From assembly GCA_021772595.1 (NCBI GenBank), contig JAJFLS010000766.1, positions 1-6,624 of the forward strand: 6,624 nt of DNA, written 5' to 3'. Numbering within the stretch: position 1 is the first letter of the stretch; each line of letters begins with the position of its first letter. The stretch comes from Opitutales bacterium (GTDB lineage: Bacteria; Verrucomicrobiota; Verrucomicrobiia; Opitutales; Opitutaceae). The translations under genes were made by a program, and so were the position numbers. This document shows positions 1 through 5,283 of the stretch, one piece after another. The notes under the pieces were generated by a model. The model saw only the letters and a list, made by a program, of their open reading frames with translations. It was not told the origin of the DNA and ran no database searches.

Positions 1-809
1 CAAAAATCGTTCGGGGCAAAGCCATTGATGTAAAATGGATTGCGCGGACGAATGAAAGCGTGATGCCGCTCCTGGCGGGAGTACTCGATATCGATCTTGG
101 TATTCTTCGTTGGGCGAAAAGTGAATGCCGGAGTGAAGAAACGCTGGTTGTGCCACCCTCCCGCACGCTGGTGGTCGCCTTCGTCGTACGACCCGGTGAA
201 ACGGTAAAGGATTTTACCTTCGTTATCCAACGGTCCACCTGTATCCCATTCAGTACGACGATTGGATTCGGAGCCAATTCGGAAATTCAGGCTGGTGTGC
301 TTCACATTCAAGGGCTTCTTAGTGATGATATTCACTAGGCCACCTGGATCGGAAAGCCCATAGAGTACCGCAGCGGGTCCTTTGACGATCTCGATACGAT
401 CGACCATCGAAGAATCCGTGAACCCTTTATAAGGAATTCGGTTCCGCAGGTTTAGCGAGGAGCGAAATCCTCGAATGGTGAAGTTCTCATTGAAATTCCC
501 CTCGTTTCTCGAGCGTCGAGTGATCGTCGCATCCATAACTACCGCATCCTCGACTCTCTCGTAGGCAAAATCTTTGATTAAAGCCTCCGTTATTACAGTG
601 ATCGGAACCGGAATGTCTTTGATCAGCGTATTGACGCGCGTACCACTAATAGAATTGGTAGCCATGTAGCCGTTGGTTTCTCCTTGTACAGTAAAGGGGT
701 CCAAGGTGTAGGTTTCATCTTGCGCGGACAACGGTCCCATTCCCACGAAAATCGCAGCGGGAAAGAACGCGGATTTAAACAAGCGATGTAGTCGTTTCTT
801 ATAGTTCAT
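1..809 (-). CDS. TonB-dependent outer-membrane receptor, N-terminal part (signal peptide, TonB box region, plug, start of barrel)
   Basis: The reverse strand from the ATG at 809 reads open for 269 codons to the window edge, so the 3' part is missing. Residues 1-30 form a signal peptide: basic MNYKKRLHR, a hydrophobic stretch, and probable cleavage near 'PLSAQ-DE'. Residues 33-42 (YTLDPFTVQG) sit where the TonB box is expected. The plug follows at about 55-170, with 'IKDIPVPITVITEALI', 'FTIRGF' at 110-115, and the hallmark 'VDRIEIVKGPAAVLYG' (136-151) followed by 'GGLVNIITKKP'. First beta-barrel strands begin after about 172. Members of the family import ligands across the outer membrane using TonB-ExbBD energy. 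The form resembles siderophore/Fhu-type receptors, but in Opitutae such receptors are numerous and often sit beside glycan genes. No SusD partner is seen. It is divergent from the LacI regulator gene, so shared control is plausible. Substrate unknown; there is no convincing Shine-Dalgarno sequence. Confidence 0.93.
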   Translation of the reverse strand, partial: MNYKKRLHRLFKSAFFPAAIFVGMGPLSAQDETYTLDPFTVQGETNGYMATNSISGTRVNTLIKDIPVPITVITEALIKDFAYERVEDAVVMDATITRRSRNEGNFNENFTIRGFRSSLNLRNRIPYKGFTDSSMVDRIEIVKGPAAVLYGLSDPGGLVNIITKKPLNVKHTSLNFRIGSESNRRTEWDTGGPLDNEGKILYRFTGSYDEGDHQRAGGWHNQRFFTPAFTFRPTKNTKIDIEYSRQERHHAFIRPRNPFYINGFAPNDF

Positions 810-839
810 ATGGGTATCAGGTTATGCAGAGGGGTCAGG

Positions 840-857
840 GCCGAGTTTCCGCTCGGC
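840..857. promoter_or_regulatory. Perfect inverted repeat GCCGAG-6 nt-CTCGGC in the receptor leader
   Basis: GCCGAG (840-845) and CTCGGC (852-857) are exact inverse complements around a 6-base loop. The repeat lies 31-48 bases upstream of the receptor start codon, so it may be a stem-loop in that 5' leader or an operator for a dimeric regulator such as the adjacent LacI-type protein. It is not followed directly by a T-run on the plus strand (T7 begins ten bases later), so it is a poor terminator. Function is not determinable from one copy. Confidence 0.4.
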
Positions 858-908
858 AATCGTATTCTTTTTTTACTCGTTATTCTCCCAAGTCTACAGA
901 TATTTTAT

Positions 909-921
909 TGGACAAGTTGAA
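909..921 (+). promoter_or_regulatory. Candidate operator half, copy A (TGGACAAGTTGAA)
   Basis: This 13-mer reappears as its exact inverse complement at 2067-2079, upstream of the sulfatase-transporter pair. The core CAAGTTG is also mirrored nearby at 952-958. Position between the receptor and the LacI gene, roughly 100 bases from each start codon, suits a regulator binding site. Assignment to the LacI protein is inference. Confidence 0.35.
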
Positions 922-951
922 ATTATTGCATTTTCTTTATCTTCACTGGAA

Positions 952-960
952 CAACTTGGA
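952..960 (+). promoter_or_regulatory. Candidate operator half, partial copy (CAACTTGGA)
   Basis: CAACTTG at 952-958 is the inverse complement of 913-919 in copy A, giving an inverted pair with 39 bases between the 7-bp copies starting positions. It shares CAACTTG with the copy at 2067-2079 but then diverges. It is a short match and could be chance. Confidence 0.22.
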
Positions 961-1032
961 TTTCATCTTTCCTGACTCGTCACACCCACCAGAACCAAAC
1001 TCTCTTTTGGGCTCTGCTAATCTCCCATTCCC

Positions 1033-2049
1033 ATGGTCACAATTCGCGAAATCGCCGAAAAAGCGGGCGTATCCAAATCAACGGTCTCATTAGCGCTGAG
1101 ACAGGACCCGGCCTGCTCTACTAAAACGATCAAACGAATCACTCGGCTCGCCAATAAAATGGGCTACCGCCCCAATCCGCTTGTCAAAGCGAACATGGCT
1201 AACATGCGCTTGGGCAAGCGCCGCAAGAACGTCCAATCAATCCTGGCCTATTTCTACGACACTTCGAGAGGCTCGCCCTACGAGCTCGAAAGCTTTAAGG
1301 GAGCCTGCAAACGGGCAGATGAGCTCGGATTCGCGCTGGAGCCGTTTGCCTACAACGAACCGGGTCTCAGCCCCAAGCGTCTACTGCAGATATTGCGAAG
1401 CCGAAACGTACAAGGAATCCTCATCGGCGAGAACGATTCGCCGATACAGCACATCGATTTAAAATGGGATGAGTTCGCGGTCGCAACCATCGGCTACACG
1501 ATACAAGACCCGTGCGTAGATCGGATCGGCTACGATCACGTTGAAAATATGAATCAGCTGTACAACGATCTGCGCCGCAGAGGCTACCAGCGCGTCGGAC
1601 TCGCGGTAAGGTCGGATTTCGATAATCGAATAACCCATTCGCCGATCGCTAGCTATCTAAGATTTCAGTTCGAACAGTCTTTGAGCGAACCGCTTCAAGT
1701 GTATGTCGAAAGCAAAAACTGGAAACGGGCATCCTTCCTAAAATGGTTTCGAGCCAACAAGCCCGACTGCATCGTAACCGTGGGAAACGAAATCGGGAAG
1801 TGGCTCACGCACGCAAAAATCCGGATACCGGAAGACGTGGGTGTCTTCTCGATCTGGGGCAATCTAAGAGAGGAGTCTATTACATACAGCCACTTCGACA
1901 TAAGCCTGGAACAGCTCGCCAGAATCACCATCGATGTCATTTCAGACCAATTGAATTCGAATTCCCGAGGCGTACCCCAACAACGGCGCAGCATTCTCAT
2001 CTCCGGAGAAATCGTTCATCTGGATAGCCTGCGGTCCATTGCAAAATGA
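1033..2049 (+). CDS. LacI-family transcriptional regulator
   Basis: The protein of 338 residues has the usual LacI-family length. Residues 2-22 (VTIREIAEKAGVSKSTVSLAL) match the N-terminal helix-turn-helix, followed by the 'MGYRPNP' segment at about 43-49 that leads into the hinge. A periplasmic-binding-protein-like effector domain fills the rest, ending in typical 'EQLARITIDVISDQL' and a C-terminal 'RSILISGEIVHLDSL'. The start is certain because the HTH begins at residue 2. Such proteins are cytoplasmic repressors or activators that sense sugars or derivatives. The hinge is about four residues longer than in classical LacI ('PNPLVKANMANMRLGK'), a form I associate with verrucomicrobial regulators. 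It is divergent from the receptor and 90 bases upstream of a sulfatase on the same strand, so it probably controls both. The effector is unknown. Confidence 0.95.
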   Translation: MVTIREIAEKAGVSKSTVSLALRQDPACSTKTIKRITRLANKMGYRPNPLVKANMANMRLGKRRKNVQSILAYFYDTSRGSPYELESFKGACKRADELGFALEPFAYNEPGLSPKRLLQILRSRNVQGILIGENDSPIQHIDLKWDEFAVATIGYTIQDPCVDRIGYDHVENMNQLYNDLRRRGYQRVGLAVRSDFDNRITHSPIASYLRFQFEQSLSEPLQVYVESKNWKRASFLKWFRANKPDCIVTVGNEIGKWLTHAKIRIPEDVGVFSIWGNLREESITYSHFDISLEQLARITIDVISDQLNSNSRGVPQQRRSILISGEIVHLDSLRSIAK

Positions 2050-2066
2050 GCCAAGCGTCCACGGAA

Positions 2067-2079
2067 TTCAACTTGTCCA
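2067..2079 (-). promoter_or_regulatory. Candidate operator half, copy B (inverse of 909-921)
   Basis: The plus strand reads TTCAACTTGTCCA, the exact inverse complement of the 13-mer at 909-921. It falls in the short gap between the regulator stop (2047-2049) and the sulfatase start, as expected for an operator of the sulfatase-transporter pair. Overlapping it by one base is a small inverted repeat, AGCAA-CTGC-TTGCT (2079-2092). Confidence 0.35.
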
Positions 2080-2092
2080 GCAACTGCTTGCT
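2079..2092. repeat. Short inverted repeat AGCAA-4 nt-TTGCT upstream of sulfatase 1
   Basis: Two 5-bp arms around CTGC form a 14-bp dyad in the gap between the regulator and sulfatase 1. It could be part of an operator together with copy B, or a small leader stem-loop. No T-run follows, so it is not an intrinsic terminator. Arms this short arise easily by chance. Confidence 0.22.
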
Positions 2093-2139
2093 AGCGACTT
2101 CAGTTGTTTGGCGCGACTGTCCTATCCCAAGCAGCCGCG

Positions 2140-3588
2140 ATGACTGACTCCTCGGCTTATCTGAATGAATCAATGGCATCCCAAGAAAAAAAGCCCAACG
2201 TCGTTTTCGTATTCGCCGATCAGTTTCGCCGACAAGCAACTGGTTTCGGAGGCGAGACCAACATCCAAACGCCGCATCTCGATCGACTAGCAAGCGAGAG
2301 CGTAGATTTCGAGAACGCAATTTCCGGAACACCGGTTTGCTGCCCTGCCCGAGCTTCGCTTCTAACCGGGCAATACCCGCACCATCACGGAGTCATCATC
2401 AACGACGTGCCCATGGACCCCGAGGCGGAAACAATGGGTAAGCTCTTTTCGAAGGCTGGCTACCAAACGGGATACATCGGCAAATGGCATGTCAATGCCA
2501 ACGGCCGCTGTGCGCCGATACCTGTGGAGCGGCAGCATGGGTTCCAATACTGGAAAGCGCTGGAGTGTAGCCATGATTACAATACATCTCACTACTACGA
2601 GGGATCGGACACCGAGTTGAAAACCTGGGACGGCTACGATGCGATCGCCCAAACGGAAGATGCGATAGGTTTCATAAAGTCCCGAAACAAGGAAAACCCC
2701 TTCCTGCTCACCCTCTCCTGGGGTCCGCCTCACGATCCCTATGACACCGCCCCGCAAGAGTACATGGATCGAATCGATGCAGATTCGATCGAACTGAGGG
2801 ACAACGTTTCCGACACCGACGCCGCCGAAGCGAGAAAGCACCTCAAAGGTTACTACGCCCACATACTCGCTCTCGACGATTGCCTCAAGTCCCTCATGGA
2901 CGCGTTGGACGAAACCGGAATCGCCGAGGACACCATCCTCGTATTTTGGTCCGATCACGGCGATATGATCCTGTCGCACGGCGAGTTATTCAAGCAGCGC
3001 CCGTGGGAAGAATCCATACGCGTCCCGCTCCTCATTCGCTATCCCAAGCGCTTTGGGACCAACGGAACCAAACCACCTTCCTTCATCAATACACCGGATA
3101 TTCTACCCACGCTCCTAGGACTGTGCGGCATCGAAAACCCAGCGAGCATCGATGGCACGGACTACTCTCAATACATTGCCGCATTCGTGGATGCATCCTC
3201 CCTCGACCAGACCTCCGCTCCCGAAATCAAAGCGCCTGCGGACTGCGCCCTGCTCGCCTGCCAAACACCATTTGGACAATTCACTAGAGAAGTTGGCGGA
3301 CGCGAATACCGAGGCATCCGCAACGCGCGCTACACTTACGTGCGCGATCTAAACGGGCCCTGGCTGCTCTACGACTATGAGGACGATCCCTTTCAACAAA
3401 ACAACTTAGCAAACGACGAATCGAAACGAGAATTGATCGAAGAACTGGATACGCAACTAGCGCAAACGCTCGACCAACACGATGACGCCTTAGTCCCCGG
3501 AACTGAGTTGTTAGAGAAATTCGAATACGCCAACGACGTGGACAAAACTGGGACCATGCCATTCTACGACGAATGGAACCCAGGCTGA
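2140..3588 (+). CDS. Type I (formylglycine-dependent) sulfatase, no signal peptide seen; likely cytoplasmic
   Basis: This alkaline-phosphatase-fold sulfatase has 482 residues from the ATG at 2140. Near the N-terminus 'KPNVVFVFADQ' supplies a metal-binding Asp (27). The activation signature 'PVCCPARASLLTG' has the formylglycine Cys at 67 and Arg at 71. The second signature is 'GYQTGYIGKWH' (107-117). Metal ligands appear in 'SDHGD' (271-275), followed by 'KQRPWEESIRVP'. The C-terminus has the usual 'YRGIRNARYTYVRD...LYDYEDDPFQQNNL'. It hydrolyses a sulfate ester, with the substrate not predictable, and needs Cys-to-formylglycine maturation from elsewhere. Start is uncertain: in-frame TTG at 2104, ATG at 2140 and ATG at 2173 all lack a ribosome binding site, and 2173 (MASQEKKPN) fits the family's compact N-terminus. 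None gives a signal peptide. Its stop overlaps or abuts the transporter start, indicating an operon. Confidence 0.95.
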   Translation: MTDSSAYLNESMASQEKKPNVVFVFADQFRRQATGFGGETNIQTPHLDRLASESVDFENAISGTPVCCPARASLLTGQYPHHHGVIINDVPMDPEAETMGKLFSKAGYQTGYIGKWHVNANGRCAPIPVERQHGFQYWKALECSHDYNTSHYYEGSDTELKTWDGYDAIAQTEDAIGFIKSRNKENPFLLTLSWGPPHDPYDTAPQEYMDRIDADSIELRDNVSDTDAAEARKHLKGYYAHILALDDCLKSLMDALDETGIAEDTILVFWSDHGDMILSHGELFKQRPWEESIRVPLLIRYPKRFGTNGTKPPSFINTPDILPTLLGLCGIENPASIDGTDYSQYIAAFVDASSLDQTSAPEIKAPADCALLACQTPFGQFTREVGGREYRGIRNARYTYVRDLNGPWLLYDYEDDPFQQNNLANDESKRELIEELDTQLAQTLDQHDDALVPGTELLEKFEYANDVDKTGTMPFYDEWNPG

Positions 3589-5012
3589 GTCAACCACGTA
3601 TGCCTACCCCAAATACAGAATCAAGTTCTCAAGGCAGGGTTACGCTCCTGCAAAAGCTCTCCTATGGATTCGGCGCCTCCGCCGACATGATCGGATTTCA
3701 CGCCCCCGCCGCTCTAATCATGCCGATCTATACTCTGGCCCTAGGGGTCAGTCCAGCGCTCGTTGGTCTAGCAATTGGGATCACTCGAGTATGGGACGCT
3801 TTCCTGGATCCAGTGATGGGATCGATCTCCGACAAGACGCGTTCACGATTCGGAAGACGGCGACCCTATATTTTTTCAGGAGCGATACTAGGAGGCATCA
3901 CCTTCGCCCTTATGTGGCAGATTCCGCTCGGCTGGAGCCCTACCGCCTACTTCACTTTGCTTACGGCCTCCCTAATCTTATTCTATACGGCATTTACCCT
4001 ATTCACGGTTCCCTATCACGCCATTGGATACGAGATGGCGGGAGACTATCACGAACGAACCAGCGTGATGTCATATCGCATGTTCTTCAACATGATCGGG
4101 AATATCTGCGCCGGATGGCTTTTGGCGGGAACGCAACTCGAAATGTTCGACAGCACCTTGCACGGAGCTCGCTTCATCGGTCCTCTCACGGGACTAGTAT
4201 TCATAGTTTTTGGACTAGCCCCTGTATTCTTTATTAAAGAACGAGAAGAGGTGCAAACCTCAGCGGCGAAAAAACAGCTACCCATTTTTCGTTCCCTTTT
4301 AGCCACGCTAAAAGACAAGAACTTCCGGCTATTGATAGGGCTTACAGTGCTCATGCTCTCCGGATGGACCTTCGCCACTTCTATAATCGTCTTCATCAAC
4401 GTATCGTATGTATTTCCTGGCGACTTGAAGGCGTCGTCGATATTGCTCGGTAGCATGGGAATGGCCCAAACCGCAGTTGTGGTCATTGCCTTGATGGTAG
4501 CGACGCGCGTTTCGAAAAACGTAGGGAAAAAAGCCATTTTGAAATTCTCGTTTTCCTTCCAAATTCTCCACGTTCTGGCAGCCTGGTTTCTCATCACACC
4601 CAACTATCCCTACCTTCAAATCGTCGCCTACATGATAGGCGCAGTCGCGAACATGACATTCTTTCTGATGTTGCATTCCATGACCAGCGACATTTGCGAT
4701 CAGGATGAATGGGAGAACGGCACTCGGCGCGAAGGAATGTACGGAGCCGTTATCACATGGATGCAGAAACTCTGCGTTTCCATAGCCGTCGCCTTGGTCG
4801 GCGTGGCCCTCGTGGCAGTTGGCTTCGATCAAACGGAAGGGGCCATCCAAAGCGCCCAGACCGCGCTATCCTTACGGCTAATCTATTGCGGGATATTTTC
4901 GACAATCGGCGTCGTTGGACTTTTTCTCCTTCCTCGATACACGCTAACGGAAGAAAGAGTGCTCACCATCCAGTCCGACCTAGCGAAAAGACGAGAAGCG
5001 GCCGAAAGGTAG
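3573..5012 (+). CDS. MFS transporter, GPH (glycoside-pentoside-hexuronide):cation symporter family, MelB-like
   Basis: The 479-residue protein has about 12 hydrophobic segments and the GPH landmarks. 'TRVWDAFLDPVMGSISDKTRSRFGRRRPYI' (71-100, described in parts: WDAFLDP then RSRFGRRRP) matches helix II and loop 2-3 of MelB, and 'FTLFTVPYHAIGYEM' (141-155) matches helix IV. Asp75 and Asp79 align with the MelB cation-site pair Asp55/Asp59; Thr145 stands where MelB has Asp124. It should carry a sugar or small glycoside across the inner membrane with a cation. The ATG at 3573 overlaps the sulfatase stop by 16 bases; an alternative ATG at 3600, giving MPTPNT, would start 11 bases after it. Either way translational coupling is likely. 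The stop TAG (5010-5012) lies inside the left terminal repeat of the 240-bp element that follows. Substrate unknown, perhaps the sugar that the neighbouring sulfatase acts on. Confidence 0.95.
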   Translation: MEPRLSQPRMPTPNTESSSQGRVTLLQKLSYGFGASADMIGFHAPAALIMPIYTLALGVSPALVGLAIGITRVWDAFLDPVMGSISDKTRSRFGRRRPYIFSGAILGGITFALMWQIPLGWSPTAYFTLLTASLILFYTAFTLFTVPYHAIGYEMAGDYHERTSVMSYRMFFNMIGNICAGWLLAGTQLEMFDSTLHGARFIGPLTGLVFIVFGLAPVFFIKEREEVQTSAAKKQLPIFRSLLATLKDKNFRLLIGLTVLMLSGWTFATSIIVFINVSYVFPGDLKASSILLGSMGMAQTAVVVIALMVATRVSKNVGKKAILKFSFSFQILHVLAAWFLITPNYPYLQIVAYMIGAVANMTFFLMLHSMTSDICDQDEWENGTRREGMYGAVITWMQKLCVSIAVALVGVALVAVGFDQTEGAIQSAQTALSLRLIYCGIFSTIGVVGLFLLPRYTLTEERVLTIQSDLAKRREAAER

Positions 5013-5036
5013 GGCAACGATGTCCCGGCGTGCCGC
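5005..5036 (+). repeat. Left terminal inverted repeat of the 240-bp element
   Basis: It begins AAAGGTAGGGCAACGA and continues with the GTCCCGGCGTGC core to 5036. It pairs with 5213-5244 at 30 of 32 positions. The transporter's last Arg codon and stop TAG (5010-5012) lie inside it. Confidence 0.85.
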
Positions 5037-5065
5037 AGCTATTTTAGTTTTTTTATTAACAGGAG

Positions 5066-5081
5066 TCCGGCCTTCGCCGGA
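5066..5081. repeat. Hairpin TCCGGC-CTTC-GCCGGA inside the element
   Basis: A perfect 6-bp GC-rich stem with a CTTC loop. It resembles the short hairpins of bacterial REP sequences and sits as an extra insertion on the left arm of the larger palindrome, with no counterpart on the right arm. Confidence 0.6.
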
Positions 5082-5105
5082 ACAAGATCGCCCCGCGAAC
5101 AGGAT
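5081..5105 (+). repeat. Inner inverted repeat, left arm
   Basis: It aligns with the inverse complement of 5157-5182, sharing AACA, ATCGC, CGCGA and CAGGAT blocks, with four substitutions and one single-base gap. All four substitutions are transitions. Confidence 0.6.
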
Positions 5106-5142
5106 AGCAGAGTTGCCAGATTTTTTAACAAATACCTGCTCA

Positions 5143-5154
5143 CCGACTTGTCGG
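5143..5154. repeat. Small stem-loop CCGA-CTTG-TCGG near the element centre
   Basis: A 4-bp stem closed by CTTG, which as RNA would be a CUUG-type tetraloop with its own C-G pair. It lies in the middle section between the inner repeat arms and may form the apex of the long fold. Confidence 0.4.
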
Positions 5155-5156
5155 GG

Positions 5157-5182
5157 ATCCTGCTCGCGAAGCGATCCCTGTT
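5157..5182 (-). repeat. Inner inverted repeat, right arm
   Basis: Partner of 5081-5105. It can alternatively form its own local hairpin, because GGGATC (5154-5159) and GATCCC (5173-5178) are inverse complements with GCT/AGC pairing between them. The arm could therefore switch between a local and a long-range fold. Confidence 0.6.
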
Positions 5183-5212
5183 TAACTATGACAATTGGTT
5201 TGGTTTGCGAAC

Positions 5213-5244
5213 GCAGCACGCCGGGACGTCGTTGCCCTACCTTT
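5213..5244 (-). repeat. Right terminal inverted repeat of the 240-bp element
   Basis: It is the inverse complement of 5005-5036 except at 5228 (G opposite T5021) and 5215 (A opposite C5034). It ends 39 bases before the sulfatase 2 start codon. Confidence 0.85.
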
Positions 5245-5283
5245 TGAGTCGCCTTTAATTTTAGAGCCACCTTTTCTATCACC

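Larger units (their letters stand above)
810..1032. promoter_or_regulatory. Divergent intergenic control region between receptor and LacI regulator
   Basis: These 223 bases separate two divergent genes and must hold both promoters. The section from about 863 to 965 is AT-rich. I see a perfect 6-bp-stem hairpin at 840-857 and a 7-bp inverted repeat, CAAGTTG at 913-919 with CAACTTG at 952-958. No sigma-70 promoter with good -35 and -10 boxes at 16-18 bp spacing is convincing on either strand. The best minus-strand match is TTGTTC, 18 bp, TGCAAT (954 down to 925), which is weak. Neither start codon has a clear ribosome binding site. Confidence 0.6.
5005..5244. mobile_element. MITE-like (or large ERIC-like) palindromic element, 240 bp, non-coding
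   Basis: The element is bounded by 32-bp terminal inverted repeats, 5005-5036 and 5213-5244, which match at 30 of 32 positions (mismatches at 5021/5228 and 5034/5215). Inside, 5081-5105 and 5157-5182 form a second inverted pair matching at 21 of 26 aligned positions with one gap. Small hairpins at 5066-5081 and 5143-5154 lie within. The whole element could fold as one long imperfect stem. It carries no plausible gene and no transposase, so if mobile it must be moved in trans. I see no convincing target-site duplication. It fills nearly the whole gap between the transporter and sulfatase 2 and overlaps the end of the transporter gene. Alternatives are a chromosomal interspersed repeat of non-transposon origin, a structured RNA or a complex bidirectional terminator. 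Family assignment requires finding other copies in the genome. Confidence 0.7.

Noticed and set aside
840..874. Hairpin at 840-857 plus T7 at 868-874 as an intrinsic terminator
   Set aside because: The T-run starts ten bases after the stem rather than directly, and a plus-strand terminator here would have no upstream plus-strand gene to end.
824..1093. Plus-strand 89-codon open frame spanning the divergent gap and the regulator's first codons
   Set aside because: It overlaps the certain LacI start in another frame, has no recognisable composition or domain, and covers the control region.
2362..2979. Minus-strand 205-codon open frame
   Set aside because: It is the antisense shadow of the well-supported sulfatase 1 frame.
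5135..5165. Direct repeat CCTGCTC (5135-5141 and 5159-5165) as a CRISPR-like or tandem repeat
   Set aside because: Only two 7-bp copies exist; this is too short and too few for an array.
5020..5247. Plus-strand 75-codon open frame within the palindromic element
   Set aside because: It lies almost wholly inside the inverted-repeat element, and its sequence is explained by the repeat arms rather than by coding.
4996..5260. Target-site duplication flanking the palindromic element
   Set aside because: Bases just outside the terminal repeats (left ...GCGGCCG, right TGAGTCG...) show no matching direct repeat, so none is claimed.
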